From assembly GCF_046533115.1 (NCBI RefSeq), contig NZ_JAJQRC010000007.1, positions 1-64,000 of the forward strand: a DNA stretch of 64,000 bases, written 5' to 3'. Made by a program: the position numbers and the translations under genes. The DNA is from JAIRMO01 sp046533115 (GTDB lineage Bacteria > Spirochaetota > Spirochaetia > Treponematales > Breznakiellaceae). Below the pieces are notes generated by a model. That model was given only the letters and a program-made list of their open reading frames with translations. It was not told the origin of the DNA and did not search any database. Shown in pieces: positions 44,410 through 52,274 of this stretch (positions are counted from its first letter, which is position 1; each line of letters opens with the position of its first letter).

Positions 44410-45799
44410 ATACCCCATCCCGTAATCCCCCATCGGGCCGCGCCACCACCAGATCCCCGGGACGAAGGCCGGCTTCAATCTCCCGATCTTCCCCTAGGGA
44501 TATCCCAAAACGTATTTCCCGTTCATGGACGGTATTTCCGTTAATCACAAAAACCACCCCCTGGTTGTCTTTTTTATGCACTATGGCGGAATCGGGGATG
44601 ACCGTCACCTTTCGGGGCGGCCCCAGGGTGATAGAGACCCGGGCAAACATCCCCGGTTTCGGCAGGCCCGTTCCGCCGGCGATACTCTCCGGGGAGAGCA
44701 GGACCCGCACGGAGAAGGTAAAGGACTGACTGTCCGCTATGGGGGCTACCAAATCCACGGCGCCTGCATAGGTTCCCCCGGTTCCGTCCAGACTTACCGT
44801 GGCGGCCATACCCTTCTCCAGCCGCAGGGCATCCTCCTCCCGCACCGGGAATACCCCGTAGAGGGAATCCGTATCCATGAGGGTCAGGATCTTATCCTCC
44901 CGCTTTACCCGTTCCCCCACTTCCATATAGAGGGCGCCTACGGTTCCGGCCAGGGAACTTTTTATCACCAGTTCCGATTCCGCGAGTTTCGCCGATTCCA
45001 GTTCCTTGGCGGCCGCCTGAAGGCTGGCCTGGGCAGCCTGGAATTCGGCCCGGAGGGTGGCGGTGGCCAGGACTATGTACAAACGCCGCTGTTCCCCCTC
45101 ATTTTTGGGCAGGGGAAGTCCCGCGGCGCTCAGGTCCTGATTCCGGAAGCCGATGCGGCGGATCTCCAGATCCTTTTCCAACAGCCGGATCTTCTCCTCC
45201 TCCGAATCCAGGGAGAAACGGCCGGTCCGTATGGCCTCTTCGGTAACCCCCCCGGCCTCGTAGAGGGCTTCTTCCCCCCGGTGTTTCCGTTTCTGCTCTT
45301 CATGGATCTTCCGGGCCTGTTCCAATTCGGCTTCCGCCTTTTCCAGGTTGAGGAGCTGGGCTTCCGCCTGAAATTCCCCTTCCAATAAACGGGACCGGGC
45401 CAGGTCCTGGGCTGCCCTGGCCTGGGAAAAGGTATTCTGCGCCCTGCCCACCGCCAGGGAAATCTGGGGATTCTCCAAAAGCGCCAGCGTATCCCCGGCT
45501 TGGACCTTATCCCCTTCCCGGTAATACAGGGCGGCCACTATTGCGTCCTGGGGAGCGGCCACATCCACTTTTTTAAGAAACGACAGGGTCCCGAATCCGC
45601 CGATCTCATGGGGGATATCCCGCTCCCCAATCACCACCCCCCGGACCTGCCGGGGGGCCTCGGTTTCCTCCCCCTTTGAGGAGCCGCAGGCCGGCAGGAT
45701 CAGGGCGAAAAGAAGCAAAAGTCCCGCCGGGCCTTTCCGTTTGGAACCGGTTCCGGGAACCAGCCCGGTAAAAACGCGGGCAGGGAGCGTATCATTCAT
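44390..45799 (-). CDS. Membrane-fusion (adaptor) lipoprotein of the RND system
   Basis: This protein of about 469 residues starts at ATG 45799 (MNDTLPARV) with GGAG 6 nt upstream; an ATG 33 nt earlier lacks this. Lipobox ILPAC has Cys38. A lipoyl/barrel-sandwich half-motif (VDVAAPQDAIVAALYYREGDKVQAG) is followed by a long coiled-coil hairpin (about residues 120-260, EAELEQARKIHEEQKRK), the second half-motif (LAGTVGALYMEVGERVKRED) and beta-barrel domains. It bridges the RND pumps and the TolC-like channel in the periplasm. Its ATG overlaps the TolC stop (ATGAATGA). Confidence 0.9.
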   Translation of the reverse strand: MNDTLPARVFTGLVPGTGSKRKGPAGLLLLFALILPACGSSKGEETEAPRQVRGVVIGERDIPHEIGGFGTLSFLKKVDVAAPQDAIVAALYYREGDKVQAGDTLALLENPQISLAVGRAQNTFSQARAAQDLARSRLLEGEFQAEAQLLNLEKAEAELEQARKIHEEQKRKHRGEEALYEAGGVTEEAIRTGRFSLDSEEEKIRLLEKDLEIRRIGFRNQDLSAAGLPLPKNEGEQRRLYIVLATATLRAEFQAAQASLQAAAKELESAKLAESELVIKSSLAGTVGALYMEVGERVKREDKILTLMDTDSLYGVFPVREEDALRLEKGMAATVSLDGTGGTYAGAVDLVAPIADSQSFTFSVRVLLSPESIAGGTGLPKPGMFARVSITLGPPRKVTVIPDSAIVHKKDNQGVVFVINGNTVHEREIRFGISLGEDREIEAGLRPGDLVVARPDGGLRDGVYVSLVE

Positions 45800-47210
45800 A
45801 GGAAGCTCCGGGAATATGGGTTTCGCCGGCAAATGCCGCTAAGGCGCCGGGCCGGAGGTCCAAGAAACGTTCCAGCTCCCGTTCCGCCTCCAGGAGGGTT
45901 ATGGCGGTTTCCACCAGGGCCAATTCCCGCTGGGTATGTTCCTGCCGGGCTTCCATCAGATCGAGCCGGGTGATCTGGCCCAGGTCCAGGCGCAGTTCCG
46001 CGAGACGGAACTGTTTCGCCGACAATTCCAGGGATTCCAGGGCCAGGAGCCGTTTCCGGTTGATAAGCCGGCATTTTTCCGCGGCCAATACCGCCATACG
46101 GCCCACCTGCTCAAAACTCACCTGGAATTTTTTCCGTTCCAGGGCAAGGGCCAGGTCCGCGGAACGGCTGGTCATGGCCTCCGCGGGTTCGGGCAGGGGG
46201 GACAGGGTGTTCTGCAGTCGGGCGCTTCGGTCATAGGGCGGTTCCCTGCCGGCCGAACCCTGGATACCGGCCGAAAACCAGGGGGATGAAAATTCAACGG
46301 TCAGCCCCAGGGTCCAGCCATACTTCGTCAAGGGGTAACGCTGACCGTTGAGGCTGAATCCGCCGGTCAACCGTATGGTGGGCATCCAGGATAAGCGGGC
46401 ATACCGGGCTTCCGCCTGTTTTTTCACTATCCCGTACCGGGCTTCGGTAAGGTCCGGATTCCTGGCCTGGGCCCTGCCCCGGATCTCCGCTTCCCCGGGT
46501 AAGACCGGGGAGCGCCGAACATCCACGGCCTCCAAAAGGGGGGGAAGCCGGTCCAGCCCCAAGGTCTCGGCCAGCTGCTGTTCCGCCTCCTCCAGTTCCA
46601 TTTTAAGGGAGAGGATCTCTATCTCTTCCCCCGCGAGGGTAAGATCCGCGCCGGTCAAATCCGCGGGCAGGGCCAGGCCGAGCTCGGTTTCCCTGGACAG
46701 GATAGTCCGCTGTTCCCGCAGCGCTTCCAGGGCAGCCTCCCGAATGGCCAGTTGGGCCCGCACATACAGTACATTCCGGTATGCCCCCAGGGCAGCCTCG
46801 GCGATTTCCCCGGCCATCCGCTCCAACCGGGCCCCCAGCAGGGTGAGTTCCGCCTGCTCCACGGACCGGCTTATGGCGGTTCTCCCCCCGTCCCAGAGGA
46901 GCTGATCCAGGTTGATCCCGTAATTTTTTAAAAAAGAATCGTTCCCTATGGTGGAAACCCGGTCATCCTCGGAAACACTTAAAGATAGGCGGGGAAAATA
47001 GGCCCGCCGTCCCAGAATCCAGGCCCCTTCCCGAAGGTTTCGCTGGGCGTATTCATTCCGGAGCTCGTCGGAGGCGGCCACCGCCATGAGGGCGGCTTCG
47101 GCAAAACCGATCCCCTCCTCGGCCCCAAGCCCGGAAACCGCCGTGAAAAGGCAGGCCAGAAAAAAGGGTTTCCCCCATGATCGTATCGCCGAAACACCCT
47201 GGTTTTTCAT
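45792..47210 (-). CDS. TolC-like outer-membrane efflux protein
   Basis: This 472-residue outer-membrane channel protein has a signal peptide ending near VSGLGAEE. Two OEP-type helical halves follow (NEYAQRNLREGAWILG and LRLDLGQITRLDLMEARQEHTQRELALVETA). It forms the exit duct for the pump. The ATG overlaps the previous lipoprotein gene by 4 nt and its stop overlaps the adaptor start by 8 nt. Gene order channel-adaptor-pump in one operon is typical, but insertion of two Ig-like lipoproteins between adaptor and pump is not. Confidence 0.88.
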   Translation of the reverse strand: MKNQGVSAIRSWGKPFFLACLFTAVSGLGAEEGIGFAEAALMAVAASDELRNEYAQRNLREGAWILGRRAYFPRLSLSVSEDDRVSTIGNDSFLKNYGINLDQLLWDGGRTAISRSVEQAELTLLGARLERMAGEIAEAALGAYRNVLYVRAQLAIREAALEALREQRTILSRETELGLALPADLTGADLTLAGEEIEILSLKMELEEAEQQLAETLGLDRLPPLLEAVDVRRSPVLPGEAEIRGRAQARNPDLTEARYGIVKKQAEARYARLSWMPTIRLTGGFSLNGQRYPLTKYGWTLGLTVEFSSPWFSAGIQGSAGREPPYDRSARLQNTLSPLPEPAEAMTSRSADLALALERKKFQVSFEQVGRMAVLAAEKCRLINRKRLLALESLELSAKQFRLAELRLDLGQITRLDLMEARQEHTQRELALVETAITLLEAERELERFLDLRPGALAAFAGETHIPGASYE

Positions 47211-47734
47211 TTTTTTAACGCCCCAAGCGCCCTTTTAACCGCGGTTTTCAACAGGCGATCCACCACCGGGGAGGAGGACAAACTGGCCTGCCCGGCTCCC
47301 GCGGCCCTGCCCGATGCCAGGGGAACCGGGTCCCGGGACTCCGCCTCGTCCTGCCAGATAAAAACCTCCATCGAGAGGGAACGCCGGGTCTTCCAGCCGG
47401 AGACATATTCCCGTTCGATGGCCCGGATATCCGCCCGGTAGCGGGTGGCTTCCCCTTCCGGCACGAGGAGATACCCCTGTTTCAAAAAGATGAGGGGCGC
47501 CCTGCCCCGGATCTCCTTTTCTATCGAAGCTTTGTCCACGGGCTTATCCACGGAAACAGTTTCCAGGCGCAGGGTACCGGCCATTTTGGACCGGTTTTTG
47601 GAGGACCAGGAATTGCCCGGGGAGGAACCCAGGGAAAGACACCCCGGGAGGAGCGCCAGGCTCCCCCATAAGAAAAGCCAGGGAAGCAGCGGCTTCCGTA
47701 CCCCATGGAGAAAAGGGGACCTTTTTATCTTCAT
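47207..47734 (-). CDS. Small lipoprotein of unknown function
   Basis: This 175-residue lipoprotein has a hydrophobic leader and lipobox LLPGC (Cys32), then a compact domain with MAGTLRLETVSVDKPVDKASIEKEI and RYRADIRAIEREY, and a Lys-rich end. It has no family I can name. It overlaps both neighbours by 4 nt, which ties it to the TolC gene. It is likely an envelope accessory factor of the operon. Confidence 0.7.
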   Translation of the reverse strand: MKIKRSPFLHGVRKPLLPWLFLWGSLALLPGCLSLGSSPGNSWSSKNRSKMAGTLRLETVSVDKPVDKASIEKEIRGRAPLIFLKQGYLLVPEGEATRYRADIRAIEREYVSGWKTRRSLSMEVFIWQDEAESRDPVPLASGRAAGAGQASLSSSPVVDRLLKTAVKRALGALKK

Positions 47735-48378
47735 GGTTGGGCCTCCCGAATGACGGCTTCCAAATTTTCGATACTCCGGAACAGGGGAGTATCCCAGGGA
47801 AGGAGACTTTTAGCGCTCAGGAGGTCCCGAAGGGCCCCTTCCCCATTCCCACCAATCCAGCGGATCCGGGCCCGGTCCACAAACACCAGGGCTGACTCCG
47901 CGGAGGCCTCCACCGCCCGGTCCAGCAAGGCCGCGGCGGTCCCTTCCCCGGCGGGGCCCTTGTCCCGGTAAATTTCCGCCCCCAGCCTGAGGGCCCGGAC
48001 ATTGACGGGATCATCCTCCAGAAGGGCCGTAATGATCCCTTCCGCCGCCTCGCCCTCATCCTTTTCCCGTAGCAGCCGGGCCAAATAGAGGGAGGCTTCC
48101 ACCGAAGCGGGCCGGATCGAAAGGACCCTGCGGAAGGTCCCCTCGGCGGCTTTTGAATCGCCGGAAAAATATTCCGCCTTTCCCCGCAGGACCAGGGCCG
48201 GCGTAAAGGATCGGACCCCGGAAAGCAGGGAAATAAGTTCCTCAAACCGCCCCTCCTCGTAGGCCGCCTCGGAACGGGCATAGAGCAGCAGGGTATCCTC
48301 GTCCACTCTCCGGGAATGACAGGCCGCGAAAAAAACCGGCAGGATCACCAGGACCCGAAAAATCGCTTTTTTTCCCAT
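47731..48378 (-). CDS. TPR lipoprotein
   Basis: This 215-residue lipoprotein has a leader with lipobox FFAAC (Cys20) and about four TPR-like helical pairs (AYEEGRFEELISLL, VLRGKAEYFSGDSKAAEGTF, ASLYLARLLREKDEGEAAEG). It probably serves as a periplasmic protein-protein scaffold. It starts 3 nt after the previous gene's stop and overlaps the next gene by 4 nt. Confidence 0.75.
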   Translation of the reverse strand: MGKKAIFRVLVILPVFFAACHSRRVDEDTLLLYARSEAAYEEGRFEELISLLSGVRSFTPALVLRGKAEYFSGDSKAAEGTFRRVLSIRPASVEASLYLARLLREKDEGEAAEGIITALLEDDPVNVRALRLGAEIYRDKGPAGEGTAAALLDRAVEASAESALVFVDRARIRWIGGNGEGALRDLLSAKSLLPWDTPLFRSIENLEAVIREAQP

Positions 48379-48381
48379 TTT

Positions 48382-49515
48382 TTACCCCCTGGAAATATAG
48401 AGCAGCCGTTCCGCCAAACGCCCCGAGGCCCGGGCCGCTTCCCGGACGAACCAGTTTTTGAAATCCTCCTGGATGACCAGGGCCCGCAGGGCTCCGGCGG
48501 TATACAGGGTGAAGGGATTGTCCTGAAGGGAAAGCAGGCCGAACAGTTCCGTTAACACCCCGGGGTTCCCGGAAGCCACCGACCGGGTAATTGCTTCCTC
48601 GATTTCCGCCCGGGTCTTGATACTGCTACCCTCGTTAACGGAGAGGCCCACGGTTTCCGCCAGAATCCCCCGGCAGTCCCCGGCAAAAGGCCCCCGGGGG
48701 GCCAGGTTGATACAACGCTCGGCATATTCCCCTCGAATGTGTCCTGAAAAATGCCGGGCCCCCCGGTACCAATATTCAGGAAACCCCTCATACCGGGCCC
48801 GGATGGCCCCATAGAGGCCCAGGATCTGGTTAAAAGGCTCCCCCGTTTCAAGGCGGCAGACCAAAGCCATCCACCGGATAAAAGCATCGGGTTCATCCCC
48901 CGTATCCAGGCCCTCAAGACACAAGAGCGCCTGGGTCCATGCTCCGTTATGAAAGGCCAGCACCCCTCGGGCGGCGAGCAGGGCCTGGGCCCGTTCTGCT
49001 TCCCCCAGGGCAGGGTTGTCGAGAGCCGAATTCTCCCCTCCCCCTTCGTACAGGGCCAACACCTTCTCAAGCCCCTCCGCCATGGCCTCCCTGGTTACTC
49101 CGGCGCCGTATCCATAGGCCCAAGAAAGTTCCTTGTAGGCGGCGATCACCGCCCCGCCGTAATCGCCGGACCATTCCCGGATCATGGATTCGCTTAAGCC
49201 CATCCCCGGCGTAAAACCGCCAGACCGTTCCGTCTCGGCAAGTTCTTCCAGGGCGGATATATAGGTCCCGGCTTTTTCCAGGGCCGCCGCATAGGACCCG
49301 GCCTCTCCCGGAACCGCCCGGTGGGGCTCAGCCTCCCCCGGGGCCGCGGTAGAGGCGCCGGCCTCCCCCGCCCCAGCGGAAAGGTTCTCCCCTGCCACCA
49401 CCCCCTGTTCTGGCGGGATCCCCTGCGGTTTTTCCGGAAAGCAAGCGGCCAGCATGACACAGAGCAGTACCGCCGGTCCCCGGCCAGCTTTTTTGAACAA
49501 AAGAATCATATTCAT
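48382..49515 (-). CDS. Lipoprotein at the head of the pump operon
   Basis: This 377-residue lipoprotein has lipobox MLAAC (Cys25), a low-complexity Ala/Gly/Glu stretch with tandem GEA-type units (about residues 40-80), and a helical domain of short repeats (AQALLAARGVLAFHNGAWTQ), probably TPR-like. It is the first gene of the leftward ten-gene operon. A GGGGG run lies 9 nt before the ATG. No clear promoter is seen; an AT-rich stretch on the minus strand spans the complement of about 49565-49615. Confidence 0.65.
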   Translation of the reverse strand: MNMILLFKKAGRGPAVLLCVMLAACFPEKPQGIPPEQGVVAGENLSAGAGEAGASTAAPGEAEPHRAVPGEAGSYAAALEKAGTYISALEELAETERSGGFTPGMGLSESMIREWSGDYGGAVIAAYKELSWAYGYGAGVTREAMAEGLEKVLALYEGGGENSALDNPALGEAERAQALLAARGVLAFHNGAWTQALLCLEGLDTGDEPDAFIRWMALVCRLETGEPFNQILGLYGAIRARYEGFPEYWYRGARHFSGHIRGEYAERCINLAPRGPFAGDCRGILAETVGLSVNEGSSIKTRAEIEEAITRSVASGNPGVLTELFGLLSLQDNPFTLYTAGALRALVIQEDFKNWFVREAARASGRLAERLLYISRG

Positions 49516-49642
49516 GATAAATACCCCCGGAAGTATTAAGGCATTGACCCGGGGATTTGCTTTAGTCGAGGTGAATTTTTTTTAAAATACTTTTGTTTTA
49601 AAACTTCCGTTATAAAACCGCTTTTACCCGGCTCCCTCCCCC

Positions 49643-49759
49643 AAATACCGCGGCCAAGCGAAGCTTGCCGTCCATTAAGCCGCTAAAACCCTACCGTCCC
49701 GGGAATTCCCTCCTGCTTCCCCCAAAAATACCGCGGCCAAGCGAAGCTTGCCGTCCATC
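49643..49759. repeat. Pair of 33-bp direct repeats
   Basis: The stretch AAATACCGCGGCCAAGCG...CCGTCCAT occurs at 49643-49675 and again at 49727-49759, 84 bp apart. The second copy runs straight into the extended left flank of the palindromic element at 49783. The interval also holds CCCGGGAATTCCCTCCTGC, a fragment of the element's inner arm, so this is probably a partial older copy. With that element it fills the 516-bp gap between the pump operon and mtnN. Confidence 0.6.
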
Positions 49760-49782
49760 AGCCTCCTCTTCCCCCATCGTAA

Positions 49783-49983
49783 GGCCGCCGGCCCTTGAGC
49801 CCTATGCCACTAAGGCCGTGCCGTGCCCGGGAATTCCCCCTGCTCACCTCTCTGGAATTCCCTGCCGGAGGAGACAAGAACCGCAGGTTCGCCGGCTCCG
49901 TAGGCAGATTCTACAGGTAGTGAGCAGGGGGAATTCCCGGGCACGGCACAGTCAGTTGAAATAAGCCCAAGTGCCGCCCGCCG
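49783..49983 (+). repeat. Palindromic element, copy 1 (MITE-like)
   Basis: Inside it, 49818-49846 and 49921-49949 are a perfect 29-bp inverted repeat (starting GTGCCGTGCCCGGGAATT) separated by 74 bp. The centre has its own hairpins (GAACC-GCA-GGTTC; CTGCCGGAG with CTCCGTAGGCAG). Weaker outer arms extend to about 201 bp. Copies 2 and 3 follow at 51224 and 55071. No coding frame is conserved. It may be a MITE or REP-type element moved by a trans-acting transposase. It ends 48 bp before mtnN. Confidence 0.8.
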
Positions 49984-50031
49984 GCTTGTACAGGCAGTGT
50001 TTTTTTTATACTTTAAAAGGAGAGGTTATCC

Positions 50032-50742
50032 ATGATAGGTATTATCGGAGCTATGGAAAACGAGGTCATCCTGCTGCGTTCCGCCCTGGAAGACGCCGAA
50101 TCGGAGCTTGCCGGAGGGTTTGAATTTATCACCGGAAAACTCGGGCGGAAGCCGGTGGTTTTACTGCGCTGCGGCATCGGCAAGGTAAACGCCGCGGTGG
50201 GCTGCGCCCTGCTGATCCACCAGTACCAGCCGGAATTGGTGATCAATACCGGATCCGCCGGGGGCATAGATCCCGGCCTGAAATTCGGGGATGTGATCAT
50301 TTCCGACGGCCTTATCCACCACGATGCGGATGTTACCGCCTTTGATTATGTGCCCGGCCAGATTCCGGGGATGCCGGCGGTGTTTCCCGTTCCCGAGGAT
50401 CTGATCCGGCGGGCGGAACAGGCGGTGGACCAGTTGAAACAGGAAAACCTGCTTCCCCCGGGGTTTAACCATGCCCGGGGACTTATCGGCTCCGGGGATA
50501 CTTTTATGCATCAGCCGGAACGGATCAATCGGGTTCGGGAGCTTTTCCCCGCGCTGAAGGCGGTGGAAATGGAAGGAGCCGCCATTGCCCAAACCTGTTA
50601 CCTTTTCAAGGTCCCCGCCCTGATCATCCGGGCCCTTTCGGACATCGCCGGCGCCGAATCGCCGGTTGCCTTCAACGAATTCCTTCCCATTGCCTCCCGT
50701 CATTCCGGCGAGATAGTACAACGGATTGTAAAAAACTATTAA
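50032..50742 (+). CDS. mtnN: 5'-methylthioadenosine/S-adenosylhomocysteine nucleosidase
   Basis: This 236-residue nucleosidase cleaves SAH and MTA to adenine and a thio-sugar. MIGIIGAMENEV at the N-terminus, VINTGSAGGIDPGLKFGDVIIS, the catalytic EMEGAAIAQTC and the ALSDIAG motif with the catalytic Asp are all present. A GGAGAGG ribosome site lies 6 nt before the ATG. It is followed by luxS after 10 nt, which uses its product S-ribosylhomocysteine. Confidence 0.96.
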   Translation: MIGIIGAMENEVILLRSALEDAESELAGGFEFITGKLGRKPVVLLRCGIGKVNAAVGCALLIHQYQPELVINTGSAGGIDPGLKFGDVIISDGLIHHDADVTAFDYVPGQIPGMPAVFPVPEDLIRRAEQAVDQLKQENLLPPGFNHARGLIGSGDTFMHQPERINRVRELFPALKAVEMEGAAIAQTCYLFKVPALIIRALSDIAGAESPVAFNEFLPIASRHSGEIVQRIVKNY

Positions 50743-50752
50743 GGAGACCTGT

Positions 50753-51229
50753 ATGGAAAAAATCGCGAGCTTTCAGATCGATCACCTGCGTTTAAAACCG
50801 GGGGTGTTTGTTTCCCGGAAGGATCGTTTCGGAGAAACCATCCTCACCACCTTCGACCTCCGCTTCAAGGAGCCCAATAAGGAGCCGGTTATTGATATGC
50901 CCGCCCTCCACACCATTGAGCACCTGGGGGCCACCTTTCTCCGTTCCCACAAGAACTGGGCAGACCGGGTGGTGTATTTCGGCCCCATGGGCTGCCGCAC
51001 CGGCTTTTACGTTATCCTGGAAGGGGACCGGAGCTCCCCGGAAGTACTCCCCCTGATTCGGGAAATGCTGGACTGGATCCAGGCCTTTGACGGCCCCATC
51101 CCCGGCGCGGATCCGGCGGAGTGCGGGAACTGGCGGGAGCAGAACCTGGATATGGCCAAATGGGAAGCGCAGCGCTACGCCGAAGTGCTGCGTAAGGCGG
51201 GCAAGGAGAATCTGAATTACCCCGGCTGA
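50753..51229 (+). CDS. luxS: S-ribosylhomocysteine lyase
   Basis: This 158-residue LuxS converts S-ribosylhomocysteine into homocysteine and DPD, the precursor of AI-2. The metal ligands are HTIEH and the Cys in AECGNWREQN. The catalytic Cys is in PMGCRTGFY. AAGGAGA sits 6 nt before the ATG. It is second in an mtnN-luxS operon that recycles SAH. Its last codons lie at the left edge of palindromic element 2. Confidence 0.97.
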   Translation: MEKIASFQIDHLRLKPGVFVSRKDRFGETILTTFDLRFKEPNKEPVIDMPALHTIEHLGATFLRSHKNWADRVVYFGPMGCRTGFYVILEGDRSSPEVLPLIREMLDWIQAFDGPIPGADPAECGNWREQNLDMAKWEAQRYAEVLRKAGKENLNYPG

Positions 51230-51422
51230 CGGTACTTGAGCTTATTTCATTTGACCGTGCCGTGCCGGGAATTCCCCCTGCTCCCTACCTGTAGAATCTG
51301 CCTACGGAGCCTGCGAACCTGCGGTTCTTGTCTCCCCCGGCAGGGAATTCCAGAGAGGTGAGCAGGGGGAAATTCCCGGCACGGCACGGCCTTAGTGTCA
51401 TAAGGCGCAAGGGCCGGCGGCC
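51224..51422 (-). repeat. Palindromic element, copy 2
   Basis: It is in the opposite orientation to copies 1 and 3. Inner arms are 51255-51283 and 51360-51389 with a one-base bulge. The extended flank GGAAGAGGAGGCC...GACGGCAAGC (to 51460) is shared with copy 1. It begins at the luxS stop and marks the left border of the AT-rich cassette. Confidence 0.78.
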
Positions 51423-51493
51423 TGATGAACGGGGGAAGAGGAGGCCGACGGACGGCAAGCCATACCATCTAAAAGTTGACAAAGGAGAACTAA

Positions 51494-51577
51494 CTGTACA
51501 AGAAATACGGCTTAACCCAGAAGGAAATTGCGTTTATTGAGTCTATGATAAGGCCGATGGAGGTTACAAATGAATGA
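51494..51577 (+). pseudogene. 3' remnant of a lost upstream gene, possibly restriction-modification
   Basis: An open frame without a start codon, preceded by TAA at 51491, encodes LYKKYGLTQKEIAFIESMIR and then PMEVTNE and a stop at 51575-51577. That stop overlaps the start of the next gene as ATGAATGA, the classic coupling of two operon genes. The YGLTxxEIAFIE wording resembles the C-termini of type II/III restriction-modification methyltransferases as I remember them. The 5' part is missing, replaced by sequence leading to palindromic element 2. This implies that the cassette once had a larger first gene. Confidence 0.5.
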
Positions 51578-52274
51578 ATTTACAGATGATTCTTTCGGTT
51601 TGATAAAATTTGGAAAAGAATCTTGGTTAAAAAACATAAAAGAGGGAAAAATTTGGTTTAGGACTATTGAATATTACCAAGATTATGAAGCTGATAATAA
51701 TATAGGTGATAAAAACGAAGGTGTTTCTGATATATTTCATCCAGATGAAAATACAAAATTTTATTTTTCTCACCCTGCAATAGAAGATGGTAAAACGTTT
51801 GAAATTTCAAATATAGCGGGTCCTGTTCATAGCTTTCCCAACTACAGCAGAAATACATATATATTTTGTCTTTCCTTTTTCACAAGTAGAGATATTATAG
51901 AAAAAACTATTTATGACGATTCTATTTTAACGCAAAAAGATTGGGACGATGTTTTCTTTTTCTTTAATCCCGTGGAATTTATAAATACAGTCAGGAAATC
52001 ACTTGATAAATATAATCCATGTTTTCGTAAAGTTCTGTATTTTGATTATTTAAAAAATAACGTCAATTTAGATATTTTTTCAAAGTCTGAGAAATACAGG
52101 TATCAGAAAGAAGTAAGGATTGTTTTTCAATATTTTGGTCAAAAAGACCGGCTTATAGAACAAATTAATGATGATACAATAGCGATCACCCTTGATAAAA
52201 ATATTGAGGGGGTTATAATTCCAACAGACAGCTTTCGAGAAGGCTTTATTGTGGAGAATGCAAGAGGAGAATGA
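51570..52274 (+). CDS. Hypothetical protein, DUF2971-like
   Basis: This 234-residue soluble protein begins the AT-rich cassette. It has the pattern LIKFGKESWLKNIKEGKIWF at the N-terminus and EKYRYQKEVRIVF near residue 180, wording that recalls DUF2971 (a short first motif and a late Y.yEkE.Ri block). It has no signal peptide or membrane helix. GGAGG lies 7 nt before the ATG, and the stop overlaps the next start (TGA/ATG). Its base composition is much more AT-rich than the surrounding genes. Function unknown; in this place it is likely a component or sensor of a defence-type operon. Confidence 0.65.
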   Translation: MNEFTDDSFGLIKFGKESWLKNIKEGKIWFRTIEYYQDYEADNNIGDKNEGVSDIFHPDENTKFYFSHPAIEDGKTFEISNIAGPVHSFPNYSRNTYIFCLSFFTSRDIIEKTIYDDSILTQKDWDDVFFFFNPVEFINTVRKSLDKYNPCFRKVLYFDYLKNNVNLDIFSKSEKYRYQKEVRIVFQYFGQKDRLIEQINDDTIAITLDKNIEGVIIPTDSFREGFIVENARGE

